64,000 nucleotides of DNA from Saccharothrix deserti (GTDB lineage: Bacteria; Actinomycetota; Actinomycetes; Mycobacteriales; Pseudonocardiaceae): positions 1 to 64,000 of the forward strand of contig NZ_VKAB01000041.1 of NCBI RefSeq assembly GCF_009769385.1. Direction: 5' to 3'. Below, in pieces: positions 35,678-45,669 of the stretch (position 1 is the stretch's first letter; each line of letters starts with the position of its first letter). Below the pieces are notes generated by a model that worked only from the letters and a program-made list of their open reading frames with translations, was not told the origin of the DNA and made no database searches. The translations under genes were made by a program, and so were the position numbers.

Positions 35678-38600
35678 TCACCTCCGATCCGTGATCAGTT
35701 GTGCCAGGCGCGCCATGCTCGTGGACGCCTTCATCAGGTCCATCGACGACAGCTGAACGCCGAAGCGACTCCGGATCTCGGCGAGCAGTTCCATGGCCAA
35801 CAACGAATCCACGCCGAGTTCGACCAACGGCTTCGTGCGGTCGATCCGCGCCGGCGCGGTCCGCATCACGGCAGCCAGGTGCCGCACGATGGCCTCCTCG
35901 ACCGCCGTCGTGGTCTCCTCACCCGACTCCCCCGACTCGCCCGATTCCCCCGACTCGCCCGCGAGTGGCACCGGCACATCGGAGCCACCCGGAACGGACC
36001 CCGGCAACAGCCCGGCGAGCCGCGGTGTGCCGAGCAAGGGCGTGTGGTCACGCATCCGCCTCCAGTCGAACCTGCCGGCGGCGACCACATCCGTTGGCCA
36101 CTCGGACAACGCGTCTTCCAGGAAGTCCAACGCCCGGTCGCAACTCGTGGGCGACAGGCCCGCCTTCGCCATCTGCTCGCCGATCCGGTGGCGGGCGACG
36201 TAGCCGGTGTCACCGATGACGCCCCACTGGACCGCCAGTGCGGGAAGTCCTCGCCGGCGGCGGAACCGGGTGTGCGCCTCCAGGTACAGGTTGGCCGCGA
36301 CGTAGTTGGCCTGCCGGGCGTTCCCCATGACCGTCGTGGCGGACGAGTAGGCGACGAAGAAGTCGAGCGCCTGGTCACCGGTCAGCTCCTCCAGCACCAG
36401 CACCCCGAGCAGCTTCGGGTCGAGCACGGCCCGCAGCGCCCGGTGGTCCATGTCCGCCAGCGGCCGGTCGTCCAGCACCATGGCCGCGTGGACGACGCCA
36501 CGCAGCGGCCGTCCGGTGGCGGCGATCCGGGCCATGACCGACCTCATCGCCCGCGGATCGGTGACGTCCACTGAGTGCGCGGCGACCTGCACTCCTCGAT
36601 GTCGCAGGTCATCGAGGAGTTCGCCGGCCCCGGGCGTCAGGTGGCCGCGCCGACCGACGAGCGTCAGGTGCCGGGCGCCGCGGTCGGCCAGCCGCCGCGC
36701 TGTCGCGGCGCCGAAGCCACCGAGACCGCCGGTCACCAGGTAGGTCGCGGCTGGGTCCAATCCGAGCGGAACCCTGGCCGGTCGCACCGCTACGGGGTCG
36801 TCGAACGAGATCACGACCTTGCCGACGTGCCGGGAGTGCTGCATGAGCCGGAACGCCTCGGCGACCCCCGCCGCGGGGTACGTGCGGTGCGGTAGCGCCG
36901 GGTACTGGCCCGCGTGCACCGCTGCGACCACCTCCCGGAGGTGCCGCGCCGCGAGTCGCGGGTTGCCGGTGGGGATGTCGGCGATGTCGACCACCAGGAA
37001 GCTGATGTTCCGGCGGAGGGGGTGCATCGGCAGCCGGGAGTTCCGGTAGATGTCGCGTTTGCCGAGTTCGACGAACCGCCCGTGCGGCGCGAGGACCTCC
37101 AGACCACGCGACAGGGCCTCACCGCCCAAGGAGTTGAGCACGACGTCGACACCACGTCCGCCGGTGATGTCCATGACCTGGTCGGCGAAGGCCGTGCTGC
37201 GCGAGTCCAGCACGTGCTCGATGCCGCACGTTCGCAGGAAGTCCCGTTTGGCGTCGGTTCCGGCGGTGGCGATCACGTGCGCCCCGCGGGTGCGGGCGAA
37301 GTGAACGGCGGCCAGTCCGACGCCGCCGGCCGCGCCGTGGACCAGGATCGTTTCGCCCCGGTCCAGGCGCGCCAGGTCGTGCAGGCTGTGGTGGACCGTC
37401 CACCACACCGCGGGAACGGTGGCGGCCTCGGTGAAGGTCATGGAGTCCGGTATGCGGCCGACCGCGTCGGCTCGGACGAGGACGTGCGACGCGAGGGAGG
37501 CCGGGGCGTACCCGAACACCCGGTCGCCGGGCTTCAGCCCCGTGACACCCGTGCCGATGGCGGCGACAGTTCCGGCGTAGTCCAGGCCGAGCGTGCGATC
37601 GAGGTCCACCTGTCCGTCGGCATCGGCCTCCGGCGGGAGCAGTCCGGTCGCGATCATGATGTCGTGGTAGTTGAGCCCTGCCGCGCGGACGTCGACCAGG
37701 ACTCGGCCCGGCCCGGGTCGGCGGACGCGCTCCTGTTCCCAGGCCAACCGGTATCCGAGCCCCGGGTTCTCCACCGTGAGCCGGAACCCGACGTCAGCCG
37801 CGGGTCCACCGGTCAACCGCGGCCGGTCGCTCGCGACGACGCGAGGCACGAACCGCCCGCCCGCGGTCAACACGACCTCGTCCTCGTCGGACGGGGCAAG
37901 CAATTCCGCCGCGACACGGTGTGCATCGGCTGCCGGGTCTCCGGCGTCGTCCCACGAGATGCGCCGCGATATCAGGTTGGAGTGCTCGTTGGCGATCGTG
38001 CGGCCGACGCCCCATGCAGCCGCGTCCAACGGCACCCTGGGCTCCTCCGGAGCGGGAAGGGCGCCCGAGGGCCTGGTCACCAGCCACAGCGGCAACTTCC
38101 CGCCGGTTCGCGCGTCGCTGCCGGCGGCGAGTGCCCTCAGCACCGCCGCGCGGTGCACGGTGCATTCGGAGGGGTCCGGCGTCCGCGGCCCGCCGAGGAC
38201 CACGACGACGCCGGTGAGGTCTTCCCGGCGGGCGAGGTGGATCAACTGCTCAGGATCGGCCCCGACATGCTCGATCGCGGCGCCTGTCGCGCGGAGGGCG
38301 GAGGTCACCGCGTCGGCTCGTGCGCGATCCGCGGGGTCGTCCACGACGACACACCACACGGAGTCCTGAGCCGGTGGGATGTGCGGCCGGACATCACCGC
38401 GCCTGGTCGGGGTGGAGGCGACCAGGACGGATTCACCGCTGCCGCCGATGTGGCCCACTTCGGCGAAGCCGCTGTCCGGCAAGAGGGACAGCCAGCCGTC
38501 GCGGGACAGGAGCGGGGAGGCGGTTCGCAGCTGTGTGTCGGTGAACGCCCAGAAGCTGTCGAGTACGCCGAAGGGCAGCGCGAGGAAGCCGGTGTCGTGC

Positions 38601-41600
38601 GTTTCGGCCGCGATGAGCAGACCACCGGGAGCGAGCAGTCCGGCCACCCCGCGCAGTGCCGAGCCGAGGTCTGCCGCGGCGTGCAGCGCGTTGGCGACGA
38701 TGACCAGGTCGAACTCGCCCGCGACGAAGCCTTGTTCCGCGGGATCGGTGTCGAGGTCGAACCGGCGGCATTCCACGAAGTCGTAATCGGCGAAACGGGC
38801 TTTCGCGCCGTCCAGCAGTGCAGTGGAAACGTCGGTTGCCACATAGGTGGTGCGTTCGGCGGGCAGCACCGGCAGCACGTGCACCGTCGTCGCGCCGGTG
38901 CCCACACCGATCTCCAGGACCCGCAACGGCCGGTCGACCGGCCACTCCCCGGCCACCTTCGTCACGAGGTGGCGGACCACGCCGTTGTACCGCCCGATCG
39001 ATCCGACGCCGAAGAGGTGGAAGAGGGCTTCCTCCAGGTCCGCTCCGGTGGACAGCAGCTCGCCCGGATCGGTTGTGCCACGCAGCACGTCGGCGAGGTG
39101 CGCACCGCACCTGCTCTGCAGCAACAGGTAGCTTTCGACCGCCGGGAACCGTCGCAGTGCTTCCCCCATCACGGCGGGCACGTCGGCGTCACGATTGATC
39201 AGCCAACGCGGTTCCGCGTGGTGCACCAGACCTTCATCCGCCGCCAGTCCGAGCAGCAGCAGGACCAAGGGCAGGTGTCGGGCCGACACCCCGGCCGCGG
39301 TCAGGTCGTCGACGGTGAACGACGTCCGTCGCGGGAGCAGTTCGGCGACGGCAGCGCGCATGAAGTGACCGCTGAGCCGCTTGACCAGCTCGATCGTCCC
39401 GGCATCCAGCAGCGCGGGCGCGGTCTCGGCGCAGGCCGCGACGAGGTCGTCCGGGCCGGCCAGCGGCCACGGCGCGGCCGGTTGGCCGGACCTCGGCTGG
39501 GCGCGGAGCACCGTGTCGAACCGGCTGACCTCGTCGGTGGACGCCCGGCCGAACGGCCGCAGCCTGCACTCCGCGAGTTCCACCACCACCGCACCGGTTT
39601 CGTCGGCGATGGAGATGTCCCAGCAGGTCTCGCGCGGGGTGACGGAGCGCATCCGGACGTGGATGCGGCCCCGCGCGGGCGGTTGGCGCCACATCCGGAC
39701 GCGGCCGATGGATGCCGGCAGGAACGCGCGGCCTCCGCCCAGGTCCAGCGCCGGCAGCAGGTTTCCGGCCTGGAACGCCGCGTCCAGCAGCGCGGGATGC
39801 GCCTCGTACCCGTCCTGCGGTGTGTCGAAGCGGTAATCCGCCCACAGTTCGTCGTCACCGATCCGCACCTCGTCCAGGCACCGGAACAGCGGCCCGTACT
39901 CGATCCCCGACCGCTCGCACAGCGCGTAGGCCGAGTCACCGGTGATCCGCCGGCGCGGCTCCGGTTCCGCGGTGACCGGAGGCGGGGGTGGTGCGGTCAT
40001 GGCGCGGACCCGCCCCCTGGCGTACAGCTGCCACGGGCCGCTGGAGCCCTCCCGGTGGGCGACCCGCAGCACACCGTCCTCATCGGACAGCGCGACCTGG
40101 ATGTGGTGGTCCATGTCGGGTGCCCAGGACAGCACCATCGGTTGCGATATCCGAAGCCGGTCCAGCTCGACGGGGCGGTCGTGGGAGAGGCGCCCGGCGG
40201 CCAGCGCCATCTCCACGTAACCCGTGGCGGGCATGACCACGGCTCCGTCGATGCGGTGCTCGGACAACCACGGCGTGCGCGTCGGTTCCACCTGGCTGTG
40301 CCAGGACGGTTCCGCCACCGGCATGCGCTCGCCCAGCAGCGGGTGGTCGATCCGTCCGCTGCCGGGGAGGCGCGTCCACCGGTTCGGGTCGCCCTTCCAG
40401 AAGTGCTCGTGCCGCCAGGGGTAGCGCGGCAGGTCGCGCACGGCGCCGGCGGTCGGGAACAACCGTGCCCACTCCAGGTCCCCTCCCGCGGTCAGGACAG
40501 CGGCGGTGACCCGGTCGGCGAGGTCCTCCCGGTGGTCGTTGCGGGACATGGTGGCGATCGGCAGCAGGCGTTCCGGTCCCGCCCCGAGCCGGCTCAGGTA
40601 GGTCGACAGCACCGGGTGCGGTCCGATCTCCACGACGATCCCGACGCCGTGTTCGGCCAGGTGGGCAGCGGCCCGGCCGAACAGCACCGGTTCGCGGATG
40701 TTGCGCCACCAGTGGCCGGCGTCCAGGTCGCCGGCCCGCACCAGGTCGCCGGTCACGGTGGACAGCAGCGGGATGTGCGGCTCCCCCGACAACACCGTGG
40801 CCAACGCGGCGTGGATCCGTTCTCGGACGGGCTCCATCGCGTGACTGTGGAACGCGTAGTCCAGGTCGAGCTCGCGGAAGAACACGTCCTCGCCGGCCAG
40901 CTTCTCCCCCAGCTCACGCAGCGCCAGAGCGTCGCCGGAGACGGTGACGTCGCGGTCGCCGTTGATCGCGGCCACCTCCAACCGGCCCTCGAACCCGGCC
41001 AGGACTTCACCGGCCTGCTCTTCGGACAGACCGACCACGGCCATGCGGCCCGCCCCGGCGGTCACGGCTTGGGCCGCGCTGCGTTCCGCGATCACCGTCG
41101 CCGCCGTCCGCAAGTCCAACGCACCGGCCACGTGGGCGGCGGCGACCTCGCCCACGCTGTGCCCGAACACGACCTGTGGCGTGATCCCGTTCGCGCGCAG
41201 CAGCGCCGCCAGCCCGACCTGGACGGCGAACAGCAGCGGTTGGGCGATCGCGGTGTCGGTCAACCGGGACCTGTCCGCGGACGCATCGAGTTCCTCGACG
41301 ACCGACCAGCCCATGAGGGGCCGCAGTTCGGCGTCGACGGCTTCCACCGCGGCGCGGAACACCGGCTGCGCGGCGAGCAGCGACACGCCCATGCCCGCCC
41401 ACTGCGAGCCGTTGCCGGAGAACGCGAACCCGATCCCCTTGTGGGAGCGGACGCCCGGAGTACCACCGATCTCCACCGCGGCCAGCTCGCGGGACGCCCG
41501 CGCGGGCTCGTCGGCGAGCACGACCGCCCGGTGTTCGTGCCGGGTGCGCCGCAGGCAGAGGGTGTGGGCCAGGTCGTAGAAATCCTCGCGGGACGTGCGG

Positions 41601-43006
41601 TCGAGCACTTCCCGCGTGTCCCGCACGGCGTGCGCCAGCGCTTCAGCCGAGCGGGCCGTGACCACCACCGGCAGTGCCCGACGGACCGGTCGGGTCCGCG
41701 GCGGAGCCTCCGGTGCGGGCCCGAGGACCGCGTGGGCGTTGGCACCGCCGAACCCGAAGTTGCTGACGCCCACCAGGGTTCCCGGCGGCAGTTCGCGACG
41801 CCGGTGCACCGGGTCCAGGCCCAGGCCCGCGAAGTCGATCGCCGGGTTCACGGGTGTGCCGTGCAAGGACGCGGGGATCTCGCCGTGCCTGAGCACCAGC
41901 ACCGCCTTGAGCAGACCCGCCATGCCCGAGGCGGCTTCGAGGTGGCCGATGTTGGTCTTGACCGACCCGATCGGCAGCGCGGTGCCGCGCCGCCGCCCCA
42001 ATGCCTTCCCCAGTGCCGCGCACTCGGCGGTGTCCCCGGCCTGGGTTCCGGTTCCGTGCGCCTCGACGTAGCCGAGCCGGTCGGGACCGAGACCGGCTTC
42101 GCGGTAGACCTCGTGCAACAGGTGGGCCTGGGATTCGGCACTGGGCAGCATCATGCCGTGCGTGCGCCCGTCGCAGTTCGTCCCGGTGGCGAGCACGACC
42201 GCGTGCACCCGGTCACCGTCGGCGAGCGCGTCGTGCAGCCGCTTGAGCACGAGCACACCGGCGCCTTCCGCGCGCACGAACCCGTCGGCGTGGGCGGAGA
42301 AGGCGCGGCACCGGTGGGTGGGTGACAGCATCCTGGCCTTGGAGAACCCGACGAACGGCAACGGGTTGAGCAACAACTGCGACGCCGCTGCCACCGCCGT
42401 CCGGCCTCGTCCGTCGCGCAGGTAGCGGCATGCGTGGTCCAACGCGAACAGCGATGAGGCGCAGGCGGTGTCCACCGTCGCGCTGGGGCCGCGGAGGTCG
42501 AAGGCGTAGGAGATCCGGTTGGCCACGACCGCGCCGGCCATGCCGGCCATGGAGTGGACGTCGAAGTTCCCGGCGTCGGTCTCCTGCACGCCCTGGTAGT
42601 CGGTGCTCGTCACGCCGGCGAACACCGCGGTGTCCGATCCGCGCAGCGAGTCCTGGTCCAGTCCGGCGTCGTCGAACGCCTCCGCGGTCAGTTCGAGCAC
42701 GATCCGCTGCTGCGGATCCATCGCCTCGGCCTCACGCGGTGACACGCCGAAGTACTCGGCGTCGAACCCCGCGACGTCGGGCAGGTACCCGCCGGCGAAC
42801 GAGTAGCTCTTGCCGGGACGTGCGGGATCCGGGTCGTGGAACCGGGCCGGGTCGAACCGCCCCGGCGGTGGTCCGCCGCCGACCAGGTCGCGACCCTCGC
42901 GCAACACCTGCCACAAGCCGTCGAGGTCGCCGATGCCGCCGGGCAGCCGACACGCCACCCCGACGATCGCGACGGCCTGGTTGTCGGTGTCGCTGGTGAT
43001 GTGCAC
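35678..43006 (-). CDS. Highly reducing type I polyketide synthase (KS-AT-DH-MT-ER-KR-ACP)
   Basis: The 2442-residue synthase starts at GTG behind GGAGG. KS 9-430 has Cys182 (VDTACASSL), His317 (EAHGTGT) and His355. AT ~525-825 has Ser617 (GHSVGE) and YAFHS at 717, which suggests malonyl-CoA. DH ~885-1150 has His917 in H-x3-G-x4-P and Asp1075. MT ~1330-1480 has SAM motif LEIGVGTG at 1364. A non-catalytic KR-like part fills ~1545-1735. ER ~1750-2060 has HGAAGGVGLAA. KR ~2085-2300 has GGLGGFG, LDD (B-type), Ser2221/2222 and Tyr2235. A (GES)4 linker precedes the ACP (Ser2401, LGVDSL). All sites look intact and no thioesterase or reductase ends the chain. One full module with MT is the layout of iterative fungal HR-PKSs. 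Confidence 0.92.
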   Translation of the reverse strand: MHITSDTDNQAVAIVGVACRLPGGIGDLDGLWQVLREGRDLVGGGPPPGRFDPARFHDPDPARPGKSYSFAGGYLPDVAGFDAEYFGVSPREAEAMDPQQRIVLELTAEAFDDAGLDQDSLRGSDTAVFAGVTSTDYQGVQETDAGNFDVHSMAGMAGAVVANRISYAFDLRGPSATVDTACASSLFALDHACRYLRDGRGRTAVAAASQLLLNPLPFVGFSKARMLSPTHRCRAFSAHADGFVRAEGAGVLVLKRLHDALADGDRVHAVVLATGTNCDGRTHGMMLPSAESQAHLLHEVYREAGLGPDRLGYVEAHGTGTQAGDTAECAALGKALGRRRGTALPIGSVKTNIGHLEAASGMAGLLKAVLVLRHGEIPASLHGTPVNPAIDFAGLGLDPVHRRRELPPGTLVGVSNFGFGGANAHAVLGPAPEAPPRTRPVRRALPVVVTARSAEALAHAVRDTREVLDRTSREDFYDLAHTLCLRRTRHEHRAVVLADEPARASRELAAVEIGGTPGVRSHKGIGFAFSGNGSQWAGMGVSLLAAQPVFRAAVEAVDAELRPLMGWSVVEELDASADRSRLTDTAIAQPLLFAVQVGLAALLRANGITPQVVFGHSVGEVAAAHVAGALDLRTAATVIAERSAAQAVTAGAGRMAVVGLSEEQAGEVLAGFEGRLEVAAINGDRDVTVSGDALALRELGEKLAGEDVFFRELDLDYAFHSHAMEPVRERIHAALATVLSGEPHIPLLSTVTGDLVRAGDLDAGHWWRNIREPVLFGRAAAHLAEHGVGIVVEIGPHPVLSTYLSRLGAGPERLLPIATMSRNDHREDLADRVTAAVLTAGGDLEWARLFPTAGAVRDLPRYPWRHEHFWKGDPNRWTRLPGSGRIDHPLLGERMPVAEPSWHSQVEPTRTPWLSEHRIDGAVVMPATGYVEMALAAGRLSHDRPVELDRLRISQPMVLSWAPDMDHHIQVALSDEDGVLRVAHREGSSGPWQLYARGRVRAMTAPPPPPVTAEPEPRRRITGDSAYALCERSGIEYGPLFRCLDEVRIGDDELWADYRFDTPQDGYEAHPALLDAAFQAGNLLPALDLGGGRAFLPASIGRVRMWRQPPARGRIHVRMRSVTPRETCWDISIADETGAVVVELAECRLRPFGRASTDEVSRFDTVLRAQPRSGQPAAPWPLAGPDDLVAACAETAPALLDAGTIELVKRLSGHFMRAAVAELLPRRTSFTVDDLTAAGVSARHLPLVLLLLGLAADEGLVHHAEPRWLINRDADVPAVMGEALRRFPAVESYLLLQSRCGAHLADVLRGTTDPGELLSTGADLEEALFHLFGVGSIGRYNGVVRHLVTKVAGEWPVDRPLRVLEIGVGTGATTVHVLPVLPAERTTYVATDVSTALLDGAKARFADYDFVECRRFDLDTDPAEQGFVAGEFDLVIVANALHAAADLGSALRGVAGLLAPGGLLIAAETHDTGFLALPFGVLDSFWAFTDTQLRTASPLLSRDGWLSLLPDSGFAEVGHIGGSGESVLVASTPTRRGDVRPHIPPAQDSVWCVVVDDPADRARADAVTSALRATGAAIEHVGADPEQLIHLARREDLTGVVVVLGGPRTPDPSECTVHRAAVLRALAAGSDARTGGKLPLWLVTRPSGALPAPEEPRVPLDAAAWGVGRTIANEHSNLISRRISWDDAGDPAADAHRVAAELLAPSDEDEVVLTAGGRFVPRVVASDRPRLTGGPAADVGFRLTVENPGLGYRLAWEQERVRRPGPGRVLVDVRAAGLNYHDIMIATGLLPPEADADGQVDLDRTLGLDYAGTVAAIGTGVTGLKPGDRVFGYAPASLASHVLVRADAVGRIPDSMTFTEAATVPAVWWTVHHSLHDLARLDRGETILVHGAAGGVGLAAVHFARTRGAHVIATAGTDAKRDFLRTCGIEHVLDSRSTAFADQVMDITGGRGVDVVLNSLGGEALSRGLEVLAPHGRFVELGKRDIYRNSRLPMHPLRRNISFLVVDIADIPTGNPRLAARHLREVVAAVHAGQYPALPHRTYPAAGVAEAFRLMQHSRHVGKVVISFDDPVAVRPARVPLGLDPAATYLVTGGLGGFGAATARRLADRGARHLTLVGRRGHLTPGAGELLDDLRHRGVQVAAHSVDVTDPRAMRSVMARIAATGRPLRGVVHAAMVLDDRPLADMDHRALRAVLDPKLLGVLVLEELTGDQALDFFVAYSSATTVMGNARQANYVAANLYLEAHTRFRRRRGLPALAVQWGVIGDTGYVARHRIGEQMAKAGLSPTSCDRALDFLEDALSEWPTDVVAAGRFDWRRMRDHTPLLGTPRLAGLLPGSVPGGSDVPVPLAGESGESGESGESGEETTTAVEEAIVRHLAAVMRTAPARIDRTKPLVELGVDSLLAMELLAEIRSRFGVQLSSMDLMKASTSMARLAQLITDRR

Positions 43007-43083
43007 GTCGTGCCTTCCTCCGCAGTACCGACCCGTCTGGTTGCAACAGCCTCGTTAAGTGCCCGGAGCACGGCCACCGCTGT

Positions 43084-43150
43084 GTGCGGACTTCACTCGA
43101 TCAGTGAATCCGGGATGCGATCCCGGGCGATTGGTGCGTGAAGTCCGCAC
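43084..43150. promoter_or_regulatory. Nested inverted repeats in the divergent PKS/KAS promoter region
   Basis: There are three perfect repeats. Outer arms GTGCGGACTTCAC (43084-43096) and its complement (43138-43150) are 13 bp each. TTCACT-5nt-AGTGAA lies at 43092-43108, and CCGGGAT-3nt-ATCCCGG at 43110-43126. They lie 78-144 bp before the PKS start. This is likely a bidirectional control site for the two operons. Confidence 0.6.
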
Positions 43151-43176
43151 GCCTTCACACCTTCGGGTGGCTTCGC

Positions 43177-43210
43177 TCCGGAGATTCGGCCCACCAGCGG
43201 AATCTCCGGA
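43177..43210. promoter_or_regulatory. 11-bp inverted repeat in the KAS operon leader
   Basis: TCCGGAGATTC (43177-43187) and GAATCTCCGGA (43200-43210) form a perfect stem with a 12-nt loop. It is either an operator or an attenuator/terminator hairpin. About 190 bp of leader without a recognised gene follows before the KAS III start. Confidence 0.5.
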
Positions 43211-43398
43211 TGCCGCGTGCGGGAGCAGGTGATATCGATTCGGAATGCCACCCGTCGTGCTCCTGGCCGCGCGCCTCGTCCGGGATGTGAGGTGATGTCG
43301 ATCGTGCAGTCCGCCGCAGGTGCGCCGAAGTGCCAGTCGCGCGAGCGAGTGCCGCACGGCTTTCCGGGCGCCGCTCGTCCGGGGAACGGCTGATCGTC

Positions 43399-44421
43399 GT
43401 GCCGGGAGTCGCACTGCGCGGAATCAACGGCTGGCTGCCGCCGCACGTGGTCGACAACGACGAGGTCGGTGCGCGCCTGGCCGTGAGCGGCTCGTGGATC
43501 CTGCGCCGCACCGGTATCGGCGAGCGCCGACGCGCGGATCCCGGCACGGCCGCCTCCGACCTCGCGGTGCGGGCCGCCGCGCCGCTGCTGGCGCTGAGCG
43601 ACGGCCCGGTGCGGACGATCGTGGTCGCGACCATGTCGCCGGATCACCCGTGTCCGGCCACCGCGCCGCTGGTCGCCGCGCGACTGGGGCTGGCGGGAGC
43701 GGCGGCGTGGGACGTCAACGCCGCCTGTGCCGGGTTCGTGTACGCACTGGCGTGCGCCACCGCCCTGGTTTCCGCCGGGCAGACCGACCGGGTCCTGGTC
43801 ATCGGCACGGACGTGATGAGCACCGTCGTGGATCCCGACGACCGGGACACGGCGGTGCTGTTCGGGGACGGCGCCGGAGCCGTGCTGCTGGAAACCGCCA
43901 CGCCGCACGAACCCGGTTCCTTCGGCCCGTTCGACCTCGGCTCCGACGGTGCGCTCGTCGACCTGGTCATCACCCCCGCCGGCGGCTCACGTCGGCCGGC
44001 TTCACCGTCCAACGGGGACGGACGGTACCTGCGGATGCAGGGGCAGGCGGTGTTCAAGCAGGCCGTCGACCACATGACCGCCTCCGCGCGTGCCGCTGTC
44101 GACGCCGCGGGGTGGACCCTCGACCAGGTCGACTGGTTGATCGGTCACCAGGCCAACGCCCGCATCCTCGCCGTCGTCGGCGACGTCCTGGGCATCTGCC
44201 CCGAGCGTCGCGTCGTGTGCCTTGAGCGCACCGGCAACACCGCCACCGCGTCGATCCCGCTCGCGCTCCACACCCTCGCCCGATCGGGGAAGGCGCGGGC
44301 AGGCGACCGGGTCGTCCTCACGTCCTTCGGCGGTGGTCTGTCGTGGGGCTCCACCACGATGACCTGGCCCTCGACCCTGGTAGTCGTCCCCCAGCAGGAC
44401 CCGGAGGAGGCCTCGACGTGA
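43399..44421 (+). CDS. Beta-ketoacyl-ACP synthase III
   Basis: The 340-residue thiolase-fold enzyme has the FabH triad: Cys in VNAACAGFVYALA, His in IGHQANARIL and Asn in RTGNTATASIP. GTG 43399 is the likely start, because it gives the normal FabH N-terminus (GVALRGINGWLPPHVVDND). Upstream frame is less typical. KAS III condenses an acyl-CoA starter with malonyl-ACP. As first gene of the operon divergent from the PKS, it could make the starter or the second acyl chain used by the pathway. Insertion STVVDPDDRDTAVLFGDGAGAV is family-normal. Confidence 0.87.
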   Translation: MPGVALRGINGWLPPHVVDNDEVGARLAVSGSWILRRTGIGERRRADPGTAASDLAVRAAAPLLALSDGPVRTIVVATMSPDHPCPATAPLVAARLGLAGAAAWDVNAACAGFVYALACATALVSAGQTDRVLVIGTDVMSTVVDPDDRDTAVLFGDGAGAVLLETATPHEPGSFGPFDLGSDGALVDLVITPAGGSRRPASPSNGDGRYLRMQGQAVFKQAVDHMTASARAAVDAAGWTLDQVDWLIGHQANARILAVVGDVLGICPERRVVCLERTGNTATASIPLALHTLARSGKARAGDRVVLTSFGGGLSWGSTTMTWPSTLVVVPQQDPEEAST

Positions 44422-45650
44422 ACGCCCGCAACGCCCCGCAGCCCGTTGCCATCACCGGTCTGGGCATGATCACCCCAGCCGGTGCGGACACCGCCGCCAC
44501 GTGGCGGGAGGTGTGCCGCGGTACCGCCACCGCGGCCGTCGACCCGGCGTTGGCCGATCTGCCGGTGAGCCTGTCCTGTCGCGTCCGGGCACCGCTGGAG
44601 CGGCCTGTCATGCGGCGCAAAGGGGTCAAGAACCTGGACCCCGTCACCCGCTTCGCGCTCAACGCCGCCGACGAAGCGCTCGACGACAGCGGCCTCGACC
44701 CGATCGGGTGGCAACCCGACCGGGTCGCGGTGGTCACCGGAACGGGCGCCGGGGGATCCCACACCGTCACCCGGGGCCACGAGGTGCTGGCCGCCGAGGG
44801 GCCCCGAGCCGTGTCGCCGTACCACCTCCCGGCCTCGCTGATCAACATGACGTCCGCGTTCCTCAGCCTGTACTTCACCGCCCGCGGCCCCAGTTTCACC
44901 GTCTCGACCGCGTGCGCCTCGGGCGCGGACGCCCTCGGCCTGGCGCAGGACCTCCTGGCGGCCGATCGCTGCGACATCGCCCTGGTCTGCGGCGCCGAAG
45001 CGGGCATCACCCCCATCTCGGTCGCGAGCTTCGCCCAGATCAAGGCCCTGTCCGCGGAGTCCGACCCCCGGCTGGCGTCGCGGCCGTTCGACCGGGACAG
45101 GAACGGGTTCGTCATCGCCGAAGGCGCCTGCGTGCTCGTCCTGGAACGACCGCGCGACGCCGCGGCCCGAGGCGCGAGGATCCGCGCACTCCTGCTGGGC
45201 CACGCCTCCACCAACGACGCCCACCACGCGACCGCTCCGCACCCCGACGGCCTGGGTGCGGAAACCGCGCTGCGACAGGCCATCCACCGCGCCGGCCTGA
45301 CAGCCGCCGACATCACCCACGTCAACGCCCACGGCACGTCCACACCGGCCAACGACCGGATCGAGGCGTGCCTGCTCACCCAAGTCCTCCCCCACCACCC
45401 GGTCGTCACCTCCTCGAAAGGGGCGCTGGGCCACGCCCTCGGCGCGGCGGGCACGATCGAGGCCGCGCTCACCGTCCTCGCCCTCGAAGAACACCGGGTC
45501 CCTCCGACAGCGGGGACGCGCGACCTCGATCCCGAGTGCGGAATCGACCTCGTCCTCGGCACGCCGCGCGCCCACCCGGGCAACTACGCCGTCAGCAACT
45601 CGTTCGGGTTCGGCGGGCACAACAGCGTCGTCGTCCTCGCCGCACCCTGA
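44418..45650 (+). CDS. Beta-ketoacyl-ACP synthase I/II (FabF-like)
   Basis: The 410-residue protein has a GTG start overlapping the KAS III stop (GTGA). Cys is in VSTACASGADALG, His in VNAHGTSTPANDR, and Lys/His in SSKGALGHALGAAG. All catalytic residues are there, so it is an active elongating KAS and not a chain-length factor. The closing SNSFGFGGHNS motif is intact. Together with KAS III and the ACP it forms a small type II elongation set, but no dedicated AT, KR, DH or ER is encoded here. Reductive steps would come from general fatty acid synthesis. Confidence 0.87.
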   Translation: MNARNAPQPVAITGLGMITPAGADTAATWREVCRGTATAAVDPALADLPVSLSCRVRAPLERPVMRRKGVKNLDPVTRFALNAADEALDDSGLDPIGWQPDRVAVVTGTGAGGSHTVTRGHEVLAAEGPRAVSPYHLPASLINMTSAFLSLYFTARGPSFTVSTACASGADALGLAQDLLAADRCDIALVCGAEAGITPISVASFAQIKALSAESDPRLASRPFDRDRNGFVIAEGACVLVLERPRDAAARGARIRALLLGHASTNDAHHATAPHPDGLGAETALRQAIHRAGLTAADITHVNAHGTSTPANDRIEACLLTQVLPHHPVVTSSKGALGHALGAAGTIEAALTVLALEEHRVPPTAGTRDLDPECGIDLVLGTPRAHPGNYAVSNSFGFGGHNSVVVLAAP

Positions 45651-45669
45651 TCACCGCCAAGGGAGAACC

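Noticed and set aside
36914-42325. An 1803-codon open frame on the plus strand opposite the PKS gene
   Set aside because: Its translation is rich in Arg, His, Gly and Gln with no domain, and it mirrors the PKS codons. Long antisense frames are normal opposite high-GC genes.
35678-43006. PKS as a mycocerosic-acid-synthase type enzyme
   Set aside because: MAS has KS-AT-DH-ER-KR-ACP without a methyltransferase and uses methylmalonyl-CoA. Here a SAM site is present and the AT motif is of malonyl type.
44418-45650. Chain-length factor of a type II aromatic PKS
   Set aside because: The active-site Cys is present (TACAS), while a chain-length factor has Gln or another residue there.
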